Shown here: positions 1 to 7,746 of the stretch, one piece after another
Layout: each line of letters begins with the position of its first letter
Numbering within the stretch: position 1 is the first letter of the stretch
The notes under the pieces: generated by a model
Seen by the model: the letters and a program-made list of their open reading frames with translations, nothing else
Database searches by the model: none
What the model was told of the DNA's origin: nothing
Program-made: the position numbers and the translations under genes
Assembly: GCA_028873795.1 (NCBI GenBank)
Contig: JAPPNP010000053.1
Coordinates: forward strand, 1-64,000
Direction: 5' to 3'
Source: Chloroflexota bacterium
GTDB taxonomy: Bacteria > Chloroflexota > UBA11872
Length of the DNA: 64,000 nucleotides

Positions 1-95
1 CCCCCCCCCCCCCCCCCCCCCCACCCCCCCCCCCCCCCCCCGCCCCCCCCCCCCCACCCCCCCCCCCCCCCCCCCCGCCCCCCCCCCCCCCCCCC
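1..95. repeat. Poly-C run at window edge
   Basis: The first 95 bases are C except for A at 23 and 56 and G at 42 and 77. A homopolymer this long is implausible as coding or regulatory DNA. It resembles the poly-G read artefact of two-colour sequencing carried into a contig end. Positions 96-176 hold ordinary sequence in which I see no feature. Confidence 0.8.
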
Positions 96-176
96 GCGTC
101 CATCTTCGGAGCTACGGGCCGTTCCCGCAGACCCTTTCGGACTTCGGCGTCGTCCGGGGACTGACTCCACTGGGCG

Positions 177-1676
177 CTAGCCGCCGCTGCGCCCTTCGCC
201 GCCCGAGCCGTGCTCGCCACCGGACTCGCCGCGGCCACCGTGCTCGCCCCCGACCTCGGCGCCCGTGCCGCCCGCCTGCCGCCCGCCCTCGCTTGCGCCG
301 CCAACCTCGGCGTGGGCAATCCAGCCGGTGAACGGTCCCGGCGTTGACGGCAGGTTGACCGTCGCCACTTGTCCCGGGGCCAGGTCGATCGGGGTCGTCG
401 GACCCAGCTCGGCGCCGTTGGACAGGTGCACTTCGATCCTCACTCGGCTCAAGACGTTGCCGGTCGTGTTCTCGACCGTGCCCGTGAAGGCATTGCTGGC
501 CGCGTCGTAGCTCAGGATCAGCCGCGCACCGCCGCGAACTTGGTCGAAGGTCTGATCCGGCGTCAGGGTATTGGCCCCGCTGCCTTCTTCGCCACCGCCC
601 TCGCCACCGGCGCCTTCACCATCGCCCTCGCCGCCGGGACCGTGACCCTCGCCACCGGCGCCCTCAGCGCCTTCGCCTCCGGTGTGGGGCACCGGGCCGG
701 CGCCGCCGCAGTCGAACACCTCGAGGTGAACCACGTAGCCGTCGAAGGCGACTCCCGCGAGGCTTGGTTCGCTGGCCACCGACACGCTGGATCTCGCCTG
801 CTGACCGGGGCTCAGATGCCCGAGCACGTCGGGACCAAGCTCGCCAACGGTCGTTGTTCCCCGCTTCAGGTGCGGCTCCGCCTGCACGTAGCACAGGACC
901 TGCGAAGTCGTGTTCTGCACCGTGGCCTGGACCGACTGGGTCGCCGCGTCGTACCGGGCGGAAACCGCCAGCCCGCCGAGAACGCCGCTCCATGGCTGAT
1001 CGAGCGGCGTGATCGGGCTCGACATGGCGGCTTCCATGGCCGCTTCGTTGCCGGCGCCGCCCTCGCCGCCGGGACCGTGTCCCTCGCCGCCGGCGCCTTC
1101 CGCACCGCCTTCACCCGAGCCTTCACCGCCTGTAGGGCCGCCCTCGGCTCCACCGCCGACCTCGGCGTGCGCCACCCAGCCGGTGAACGATTCCGGCGTC
1201 GACGGCAGGTTGACCGCCGCCACCTCGCCCGGCGCCAGGTTGATCGGAGTCGTCGGGCCCAGCTCGGCGCCGGTGGACAGGTGCACTTCGATCCGCACCT
1301 GGTCCAGGACATTGCCGGTCGTGTTTTCGACCGTGCCCGTGAAGGCATTGCTTGCAGCGTCGTACGTCAGGATCAGCCGAGCGCCGCCGCGGACGGCGTC
1401 GAAGGTCTCATCGGGCGCAAGCGTGTTTGCGCCGCTGCCTTCCTCACCGCCGGCTGCACCGCCTTCGCTGCCGCCCCGTTCGCCTCCCGCGCCGTGCTCG
1501 CCGACGGATTCGCCGCCCGCTTGCCCGCTGGCCACTTGACCTGCGGTTGCACCGCCGGTGGCCGGGCCGCTGGCGGCGCCGGTCTCACCACAGCCGATCA
1601 GAACCCCAGCGCCGAGCAGGGCGCCCAGGATCGCTCCGGCCGGGATCGACTTCGTCATCAGCTCCCTGAAGCGCAT
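177..1676 (-). CDS. Secreted lipoprotein with three repeated beta domains in Gly/Glu-rich linkers
   Basis: 499 aa. The N-terminus is a short positive segment, a hydrophobic stretch (about residues 11-27) and a lipobox LIGC with Cys29, so it should be a lipid-anchored surface protein. Three domains of about 90 residues follow, at roughly 84-175, 223-320 and 368-460. Domains 1 and 3 are nearly identical (each with NAFTGTVENTTGNVL), while domain 2 is diverged and has extra Cys residues (262, 323). They resemble FxLYD-like beta-sandwich modules in pattern (GTVENTTGNVL, VHLS, LAPGEVA), but I cannot name the family. Linkers are almost only G, E, A and H. The start fits a GGGAG Shine-Dalgarno shortly upstream. 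No neighbour gives a functional clue. Function unknown; surface adhesion or matrix binding is only a guess. Confidence 0.8.
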   Translation of the reverse strand: MRFRELMTKSIPAGAILGALLGAGVLIGCGETGAASGPATGGATAGQVASGQAGGESVGEHGAGGERGGSEGGAAGGEEGSGANTLAPDETFDAVRGGARLILTYDAASNAFTGTVENTTGNVLDQVRIEVHLSTGAELGPTTPINLAPGEVAAVNLPSTPESFTGWVAHAEVGGGAEGGPTGGEGSGEGGAEGAGGEGHGPGGEGGAGNEAAMEAAMSSPITPLDQPWSGVLGGLAVSARYDAATQSVQATVQNTTSQVLCYVQAEPHLKRGTTTVGELGPDVLGHLSPGQQARSSVSVASEPSLAGVAFDGYVVHLEVFDCGGAGPVPHTGGEGAEGAGGEGHGPGGEGDGEGAGGEGGGEEGSGANTLTPDQTFDQVRGGARLILSYDAASNAFTGTVENTTGNVLSRVRIEVHLSNGAELGPTTPIDLAPGQVATVNLPSTPGPFTGWIAHAEVGGASEGGRQAGGTGAEVGGEHGGRGESGGEHGSGGEGRSGG

Positions 1677-2152
1677 CGCGTCGCTCCCTTCGTGAAACGT
1701 TCGTCACGCTGATGACGGTAGAGATGAAATTTCGCAGGAATATGTCATCGGTAGAGCCAATAGGCCATCGAGGCCAGGCGAATGGATCAGACTGAAAAAG
1801 CCGAGCGCCGGCGGGCTCTCGACGCCGGCCTAGGTCAGAGCCTTCGTGCTCGGTCTCCCGGTCGAAATCTCACCGGGCGCATCCTGGGAACCCGTGAGAG
1901 TGCCGCCGGTACCGAAGTCAACCGCGTGGCTCGGCGCGGCGGTCGGGGCGCGGGCGCGGTGTCAGGCGGTCGGTGGTCGGGGCGGCGAGATTCGAACTCG
2001 CGACCTCCTGAACCTCATTCAGGTCGACGATTCGGCATCCGTTGTCACCTGAACGCAGGTGAATTGGGAACCGTCCGGTCGCGCATCATGCCGCCGAGAC
2101 CCCCAAAACGGTCCCCCGCGGACCCGTGGCTGCTTGAAGTGGCCGACGCCAC
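1677..2152. other. Gene-free stretch holding a tRNA-Pro remnant
   Basis: No convincing gene lies here. The only recognisable element is the tRNA-Pro 3'-half copy at 1960-2024. The remaining sequence shows no clear hairpin or promoter that I can support. Confidence 0.6.
1960..2024 (-). repeat. Direct repeat: 3' half of tRNA-Pro (putative attR)
   Basis: This 65-bp segment matches 6511-6575 at 62 of 65 positions in the same orientation. It covers the anticodon arm, T arm, 3' acceptor strand and CCA of the tRNA-Pro, plus 14 bp beyond it. The 5' acceptor strand and D arm are missing, so no cloverleaf can form. One of the three mismatches falls in the anticodon (GAG instead of GGG). Duplication of exactly the 3' portion of a tRNA is the usual footprint of site-specific integration at a tRNA gene. 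Confidence 0.85.
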
Positions 2153-5100
2153 TCACCCCGTCGAGCAGTTGGGGTAGTCGCTCCGGGCGGGCCGATCGGT
2201 GGCCGGGTGCGCTGGCCCGATGATGATGCGCTCGAAGAAGGCCGCGTCGGCCGCTGTGACGTCGCACCAGAAGAAGCCCAGCGCCTGGAACGTGGGGATG
2301 TCCGGCACGTGTCGCCACTGCCCCAGCCGCGAGTCGAAGGCCAAGATGCGATCGTCCCCACCGTCGAAGCGGCGCATGAGCATGTTCGGCGGTGGGTGCA
2401 GGTCGTCCAGGGGGATCGCCGAGATCACCCCCACCGGGAAGGTGTACTGCGAATTCACGATGGGCCAGGGAACCTGGTATACGAGGGGGCTATAGGGCGG
2501 TATCCAGCGGCGCACGACCTGGCCGTCGAACTCGCGCCGCACCACGGCGTAGGTCTGCCCGAGACTGGCATCGCGGACGAATCCGGTGACGCTGATGGTC
2601 CGGCCGTCCCGGGAGATTCGCCCGACGCCAACCTGGATTGCCACGCCCGGTTGATCGTGGCGTTCGATCACCACGACACCGGCGGACACTTCCCGAACCG
2701 TTGCGGCCGGGGTCGAGCCAACGATCGGCTGGGGCGGCGACGGTGCCGGCGGTGCCGACGGCGGCGGTGAGGTCGGTGGGGGCGACGGTGGCGATGGCGA
2801 TGGCGGGGGCGACGGTGGCGATGGCGGGGGTGGAGATGGCGCGCTGGGTCTACGTGGCGTGGCGGTCACGCTCTCCGACCAGTCGCCGCCGCCGGCGTCG
2901 TTGACCGCCTGCACTTGCACCCAATACTCAGTGCCGTTCGCGAGGCCGGTGATTGTGGTCGTCAAGGCGCCATCGTCAGCCGCCGTCCAGACATTCGCCT
3001 TTTCCGTTCTGGGACTCCCATAGCGCAGGTTGTACGCCCTGATCGCCACATCGGTCGCCCTCGCCGGTGCCCCGTCGTCCGCTGGCGCCGCCCAGGTCAC
3101 GGTGAGCTGCTTGTCACCTCTGACGACGTGGACATCCTGCGGCGCCGACGCCCAGCAATACGCCGAGACGTTGATGGTCAACTCGGGCCTATTCGCTAGC
3201 GCGGCCGGGATGCCTTGACTGATCTGCTGGCCGTTAACGAGCAGTTGTTCTAGCGACGTGATGCTGCCCAAGCTGGCCGGAATGTTGCCCATCAGCATGT
3301 TGCAGGCCAAGTTGAGCCCCCTCAGATCGGCGAGGCTGCTCAACTGGCCGGGGATGTTCCCGGTCAACTCGTTGTAGGCCAGGTTCAACTGCGTCAGTTT
3401 CGTCAGTTGACCCAGCGCGCCCGGAATGGAGCCGCTCAACTGGTTTCGGGCCAGCGTGAGCTCCTGGAGGTTGGTCAGATTGCCAAACTCCGCGGGGATG
3501 GGCCCGGTCAGCTGGTTGCCGAATAGGCTCAATCGCCAGAGGCTGGTGAGGCGGCCGAACTCCGTGGGGATCGGCCCGGTCAGTTGGTTGTCGTGTAGAT
3601 GCAAGAGCGTGAGGTTGGTGAGGCCACCCAACTCCGCGGGCATTGGCCCGGTCAACTGGTTGCTATCGAGTCGCACGGCCCTCAGGCTGGTGAGGCGGCC
3701 CAACTCCGCGGGGAGTGGTCCGGTGAGCTGGTTGACGTTGAGCCGCAGAAAAAGCAGGTTCGCGAGTTGGCCCAACTGCCTCGGGATAGTCCCGCTCAAC
3801 TGGTTTACGGCCAGCGAGAGTTCCCACAGGTTGGTCAGGCGGCCCAGCTCCGCGGGGATTGGCCCGGTGAGCTGGTTGAAATCGAGTCGCAGGAATCTCA
3901 AGTTGGTCAGATTGCCCAGCTCGCGCGGGATCTCACCGCTGAGCCGGTTGTTGGCGAGCGACAGCAAGTCAAGGTTCGCGAGGCGGCCAAACTCCGATGG
4001 AATCTTGCCGTGAAACTGGTTGCCACCGAGATGCAACGTGTCGAGGTTGGCGAGACGTCCCAGCTCGGGCGGGATCGTCCCCCTCAGTTGATTGTCATAT
4101 AGATCCATATTCGTGAGGTTGGACAGGCGGCCCAACTCCGCGGGGATTTTCCCGGTCAACTGGTTGCGATTGAGTTGCAGGACCGTCAGGTTGGTCAGAT
4201 TGCCCAGCTCCCGCGGGACTTCGCCGCTGAACTGGTTGCCGGCGAGATTCAGCGCGTTGAGGTTGGCAAGGCGGCCCAGCCGCGGCGGAATCGCCCCGCT
4301 CAGTTGATTGTCGTGTAGAACCAAATCCGTGAGGTTGGTCAGGGTGGCAAACTCCGCGGGGATTGGCCCGGTCAGCTGGTTGTAATCGAGTATCAGGACC
4401 GTCAGGTTGGTCAGATTGCCCAGCTCCGGCGGAATCGACCCACGCAGTTGATTGTCGGAAAGATCCAATTCCGAGAGGTTGGTGAGGCGGCCCAACTGCG
4501 CGGGGATTGGCCCGGTCAGCTGGTTGTGATCGAGTCGCAGGACCGTCAGGTTGGCGAGGCTGCCCAACCCCGCGGGGATTGGCCCGGTCAGTTGGTTGGC
4601 GTGGAGCTGTAGGACGTGCAGGTTCGCGAGCTGGCCCAACGGCCTGGGGATGGTTCCGCTCAGTTCGTTGGTGGCCAGCGTGAGTTCCCGCAGGTGGGTC
4701 AGGCGGCCCAACTCCGCAGGGATGGGACTGGTCAGCTGATTGTCGTGCAGCCGCAGATTCGCAAGGTTGGTCAGGCGACCCAACTCTGCGGGGATCGGCC
4801 CGGTCAGCTGATTGTCGTATAGATACAACTCCGAAAGGTCGGTGAGGCCGCCCAACACCACGGGGATGGGCCCGGTCAGTCGGTTGCGATCGAGCCACAG
4901 GACCCTGAGCTTGGTCAGGTTGCCCAACCACGACGGAATCGCCCCACTCAGTTGATTGGCGTGGAAATACAAATACCTAAGGTTGGTGAGGCGGCCCAGC
5001 TCCGCGGGGATCGGCCCGGTCAGCTGGTTGCCATGGAGTCGCAAGTCCACGAGGTCGGTGAGGTTGCCCAACACCGCGGGGATGGGCCCGGTCAGCTGGT

Positions 5101-6124
5101 TGTCGTTGAGATAGAGATACAAGAATTTTGTGAGGCTGCCCAACTCCTCGGGGATTGGCCCGGTGAGCTCGTTGGCGCCAAGATACATATGCATGAGATT
5201 TGTGAGGCGGCCCAACTCGGGCGGAATCGCCCCACTCAATTGATTGTCGTGGAGATACAAATGCGTGAGGTTGGTGAGGCGACCAAACTCCGCGGGGATC
5301 GGCCCGGTCAGCTGGTTGCCATGGAGCCGCAGGTCCCCGAGATCGGTGAGGCCGCCCAACTCCGCGGGGATGGGCCCGGTCAACTGGTTCTCCTCGAGAT
5401 ACAGCGCCGTGAGGTTGGTGAGGCCGCCCAACACCGCGGGGATCGGCCCGGTCAGCTGGTTGCTCCCGAGTTGCAGGTAAGTCAAGTTGGTGAGGCTGCC
5501 GAGCTCCGCCGGGATTGGCCCACTCAACCTGTTTCCGAAGAGATCCAATGTCGTGAGGTTGGTGAGGCGGCCTAGCTCGGGGGGAATCGCTCCACTCAGG
5601 TGATTGGCGTGGAGATACGAATGCGTGAGGTTGGTGAGGCGGCCCAACTCCGCGGGGATGGGTCCACTCAGTTGATTGATGGCTAGATTCAATCGCCTGA
5701 GGCTGGTCAGGCGGCCCAGCTCCGGCGGGATTGTGCCCCGAAGCCCTTGGTTGGCAAGGCGAAGCTCTATGACACGCTGCGCCTCAGTCGGAGGGTCAAC
5801 GCCGTCGTCGACGACAGACGCGACCGTGACGCCCGTCCAGTCGGCGATGGCGGTGCTACCCGACCAGTTCAGCGTCGCCGACGCATCCAGGTCCGCCTTC
5901 CCTTGCAACAGCCAGGCGCAGTCAGTGATGAGGTCGGTCTCGGTGGTATCGGGAACAACCGTGCCGTTGGAGCAGGTTTCGACATACGTCGGATCGGGCG
6001 TGGCGGCGGCATCGGAATCCGCCCGCGCCGCAACCGACAGGGACAGCACGCACAGCGTGCCAATGACCAAGACTCCGACGAGCAGCGCATGGCGTCGCCC
6101 GCCATTTGGCAACGCCTGCTGCAT
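2153..6124 (-). CDS. Secreted leucine-rich-repeat protein (35 plant-type LRRs, FnIII, Pro-rich linker, unknown C-terminal domain)
   Basis: 1323 aa from ATG 6124, chosen because GGAG sits 6 nt upstream; an in-frame GTG at 6154 lacks a comparable site. Residues 1-36 form a signal peptide. A Cys-containing N-cap (about 50-115) precedes 35 uninterrupted 24-residue repeats (about 128-967) of the form LTGPIPxELGxLTNLxxLxL, the type found in plant receptor kinases and some marine bacterial surface proteins. A degenerate capping repeat, a fibronectin type III domain (about 995-1085), a run of Pro/Ser (about 1090-1140) and a 180-residue C-terminal domain I do not recognise follow. There is no membrane anchor, LPxTG or PEP-CTERM signal, so it is probably released or held by the C-terminal domain. 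A role in cell-cell or host contact is inferred from architecture only. It is the only gene between the two tRNA-Pro repeat copies. Confidence 0.92.
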   Translation of the reverse strand: MQQALPNGGRRHALLVGVLVIGTLCVLSLSVAARADSDAAATPDPTYVETCSNGTVVPDTTETDLITDCAWLLQGKADLDASATLNWSGSTAIADWTGVTVASVVDDGVDPPTEAQRVIELRLANQGLRGTIPPELGRLTSLRRLNLAINQLSGPIPAELGRLTNLTHSYLHANHLSGAIPPELGRLTNLTTLDLFGNRLSGPIPAELGSLTNLTYLQLGSNQLTGPIPAVLGGLTNLTALYLEENQLTGPIPAELGGLTDLGDLRLHGNQLTGPIPAEFGRLTNLTHLYLHDNQLSGAIPPELGRLTNLMHMYLGANELTGPIPEELGSLTKFLYLYLNDNQLTGPIPAVLGNLTDLVDLRLHGNQLTGPIPAELGRLTNLRYLYFHANQLSGAIPSWLGNLTKLRVLWLDRNRLTGPIPVVLGGLTDLSELYLYDNQLTGPIPAELGRLTNLANLRLHDNQLTSPIPAELGRLTHLRELTLATNELSGTIPRPLGQLANLHVLQLHANQLTGPIPAGLGSLANLTVLRLDHNQLTGPIPAQLGRLTNLSELDLSDNQLRGSIPPELGNLTNLTVLILDYNQLTGPIPAEFATLTNLTDLVLHDNQLSGAIPPRLGRLANLNALNLAGNQFSGEVPRELGNLTNLTVLQLNRNQLTGKIPAELGRLSNLTNMDLYDNQLRGTIPPELGRLANLDTLHLGGNQFHGKIPSEFGRLANLDLLSLANNRLSGEIPRELGNLTNLRFLRLDFNQLTGPIPAELGRLTNLWELSLAVNQLSGTIPRQLGQLANLLFLRLNVNQLTGPLPAELGRLTSLRAVRLDSNQLTGPMPAELGGLTNLTLLHLHDNQLTGPIPTEFGRLTSLWRLSLFGNQLTGPIPAEFGNLTNLQELTLARNQLSGSIPGALGQLTKLTQLNLAYNELTGNIPGQLSSLADLRGLNLACNMLMGNIPASLGSITSLEQLLVNGQQISQGIPAALANRPELTINVSAYCWASAPQDVHVVRGDKQLTVTWAAPADDGAPARATDVAIRAYNLRYGSPRTEKANVWTAADDGALTTTITGLANGTEYWVQVQAVNDAGGGDWSESVTATPRRPSAPSPPPPSPPSPPPSPSPPSPPPTSPPPSAPPAPSPPQPIVGSTPAATVREVSAGVVVIERHDQPGVAIQVGVGRISRDGRTISVTGFVRDASLGQTYAVVRREFDGQVVRRWIPPYSPLVYQVPWPIVNSQYTFPVGVISAIPLDDLHPPPNMLMRRFDGGDDRILAFDSRLGQWRHVPDIPTFQALGFFWCDVTAADAAFFERIIIGPAHPATDRPARSDYPNCSTG
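3224..5743 (-). repeat. Array of 35 tandem 72-bp LRR units
   Basis: The LRR-coding part is a DNA tandem array with a strict 72-bp period and no indels across 35 units. Several units are near-identical, for example those coding LTGPIPAELGRLTNL. Such an array is prone to unequal recombination and to assembly collapse, so the repeat count here may not be the true genomic count. Confidence 0.9.
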
Positions 6125-6208
6125 CGGTCGCTCCGCCCTGGGCGTCTGCGCCACCGCGGGGATGAACCGCAGTTACGCCAGTACCCGTAGGTACCGACTC
6201 TATCGATG

Positions 6209-6237
6209 ATTCTAGTGTATCGGTAACTTCGTATCGA
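6209..6237 (-). promoter_or_regulatory. Candidate promoter of the LRR gene
   Basis: On the minus strand TCGATA and TAGAAT are separated by 17 bp, in a locally AT-rich patch about 85 bp upstream of the chosen LRR start. The -10 box matches consensus at 5 of 6 positions and the -35 at 4 of 6. It lies inside the putative cassette, so the gene would carry its own promoter. Confidence 0.4.
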
Positions 6238-6510
6238 TTGCTGCTACGCACAGATCGGACGCGTGATCGTGGTGACTGCCACCGGCTGCGATGTGGCGTC
6301 GATCAGCGGCGAGCCATTTCGCCGACGACGAGCTAGGGACCGATGGCGTGGCGCTCGAGGTGCTGCTAGGCCGCGAGGGCCTCGATGACGCCTGACCCGA
6401 CGGCCCACGCTCACGGCGGCTTCTGAGCGTGGGGCGTCAGGGTGCTTATCTGGCCGAGGATCGGATAACTTGAAATCGGATTCCCGACCACATGACAACC
6501 GAAAATCCCA
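6238..6510. other. Gene-free stretch upstream of the LRR gene
   Basis: No gene, hairpin or repeat that I can support, apart from the flanking promoter candidate and the tRNA repeat. Confidence 0.5.
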
Positions 6511-6575
6511 TGTCAGGTGGTCGTTGGTCGGGGCGGCGAGATTCGAACTCGCGACCTCCTGAACCCCATTCAGGT
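6511..6575 (-). repeat. Direct repeat copy inside intact tRNA-Pro (putative attL)
   Basis: Partner of 1960-2024 (62/65 identical). It spans 14 bp beyond the encoded CCA and the tRNA from its 3' end back to the anticodon stem. Confidence 0.85.
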
Positions 6576-6601
6576 GCGCTACCAGGCTGCGCCACACCCC
6601 G
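6525..6601 (-). tRNA. tRNA-Pro (anticodon GGG)
   Basis: The minus strand folds into a full cloverleaf: acceptor CGGGGTG pairs with CGCCCCG (one G-T pair), the T loop is TTCGAAT, and the anticodon stem CCTGA/TCAGG holds the loop ATGGGGT, giving anticodon GGG with G37 as usual for Pro. CCA is encoded (6525-6527). It reads CCC and CCU codons. Confidence 0.95.
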
Positions 6602-6657
6602 GTGGCAGGAGTCTAGCAGCGGCGCGCAGGTTCGGTGCTCGGTGAGGATGGCAGAGG

Positions 6658-7713
6658 CTATTGGCGCAGGGCGCGGCGCAGCCGGCGGTGGCGGCACCAG
6701 ATCGCCAGCGGCGAGCGCAGGGGTTCCATCACGTCCCGCAACTCGGACCAGGTGGCGGCGCTTCGCGGCTCAGCAGACTCGGAGCCGGCAGTTGCTCGTG
6801 GCGCCCGCCGAGCCGATGCGATGTGCGCGCGACTCTTCCAGATCTCGGTCAGTCGCGCGAGTCCCGCCAGGCGACCGCGCACGGCGGCCAGGCTGCGCTG
6901 CCGCCAGACGGTGACCGGCAACGACGCGGCGTCGTACGCCAGGATCAGCGGCAGCCACCGGAGCAGCGGACCGAGGGGGTAGTTCTTGGCGATCAGCCAC
7001 ACCTTGTTGCGGCCGAGGTGATAGGTCTTGAGCGGCGAGTCCTCGGCCCAGGTGGCCGAGTGCCTGTGCCGAACCCGCGCGGCCGGCACGTAGTGTGCGG
7101 TCCACCCGAGCCAGCGCGCGCGCCAGGCGAGGTCGACGTCCTCCAGGTAGGCGAAGAAGCGCTCGTCGAAGCCGCCGGTGGCCTCGAGCAGCTCGCGTCG
7201 ATACAGCGCCGCCCCCGCGCTGGCTCCGAAGACAATGCGCTCGTCGTCGTCGCGCACGGGCGTCCCGGCGCCCCGGTCCCAGGCGATGCCGAGCGGGTCC
7301 AGGCTGATGCCGGCGGAGTCGATGACGTCGGGATCGTGCAGATAGACCATGCGGCTGGCGAACATGCCGGCGTCCGGATGCGCCGCGGCGCCGCGCACCA
7401 GGCCGGCGAGCCAGTCCGGGTCGGAAATCGCGTCGTTGTTGATCGTGGCGACGAGCGGTGCGCGGGCGGCCTCGAAGCCGCGATTGTTGCCGGCCGCGAA
7501 TCCGGTGTTTTCCGAGAGCTCCACCAGGCGCACCGACGGGTGAGATTCACGCACCCATTCCGCCGTGCCGTCGGTTGAGCCATTGTCGACCAGAATCACC
7601 TCGTGCCGGACGTGCTGCTGGCCGACGATGGCCGGCAGCGATTCGGCCAGCCGCTCGCGTCCGTTCCAGGTCACGACGATGACCGAGGCTTGCAGGTCGT
7701 GCGCGGGCGTCAT
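6658..7713 (-). CDS. Family 2 glycosyltransferase (rhamnosyltransferase-like)
   Basis: 351 aa. It has an N-terminal GT-A fold: VIVVTWNG at the first strand, VDNGSTDGT (about 41-49), and a NND nucleotide-sugar/metal motif (about 90-92). It then has GASAGAALYRRELLEATGGFDERFF and LEDVDLAWRARWLG, the acceptor and ED signatures of the WbbL/rhamnosyltransferase group. The C-terminal third has hydrophobic stretches (RWLPLILAYDA) and a basic tail, suggesting association with the inner face of the membrane. It would add a sugar to a surface polysaccharide; donor and acceptor cannot be read from the sequence. It is divergent from the nuclease gene with only 33 bp between starts, and lies just upstream of tRNA-Pro. 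Confidence 0.85.
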   Translation of the reverse strand: MTPAHDLQASVIVVTWNGRERLAESLPAIVGQQHVRHEVILVDNGSTDGTAEWVRESHPSVRLVELSENTGFAAGNNRGFEAARAPLVATINNDAISDPDWLAGLVRGAAAHPDAGMFASRMVYLHDPDVIDSAGISLDPLGIAWDRGAGTPVRDDDERIVFGASAGAALYRRELLEATGGFDERFFAYLEDVDLAWRARWLGWTAHYVPAARVRHRHSATWAEDSPLKTYHLGRNKVWLIAKNYPLGPLLRWLPLILAYDAASLPVTVWRQRSLAAVRGRLAGLARLTEIWKSRAHIASARRAPRATAGSESAEPRSAATWSELRDVMEPLRSPLAIWCRHRRLRRALRQ

Positions 7714-7746
7714 GATCCGGCGCGACCGCTAGACTTCAGGCGGCAG

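Larger units (their letters stand above)
1960..6601 (-). mobile_element. Putative 4.55-kb tRNA-Pro-integrated cassette carrying the LRR gene
   Basis: The intact tRNA-Pro (6525-6601) and a same-strand copy of its 3' half (1960-2024) bracket a single large gene. The geometry (tRNA 5' end, 3' end, insert, second 3' end) is that expected after integrase-mediated insertion at a tRNA. The repeat offset is 4551 bp. No integrase, excisionase or other mobility gene is inside, so it would be a passenger cassette mobilised in trans or the remnant of a larger element. Tandem duplication of a tRNA followed by decay is the main alternative. Confidence 0.5.

Noticed and set aside
369-1712. Long plus-strand open frame opposite the lipoprotein
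   Set aside because: It mirrors the GC-rich lipoprotein gene; the minus strand has signal peptide, lipobox and repeated domains.
1960-2024. Functional tRNA-Leu(GAG) reading of the tRNA remnant
   Set aside because: The anticodon spells GAG, but the D arm and 5' acceptor strand are absent and the body is otherwise identical to tRNA-Pro, so no cloverleaf forms.
3426-5575. Long plus-strand open frames across the LRR array
   Set aside because: They are antisense shadows of the repeats, biased by the 72-bp period, with no start signals or family motifs.
3224-5743. CRISPR-like regular repeats
   Set aside because: The 72-bp period lies in one reading frame coding 24-residue LRR units, with no spacers.
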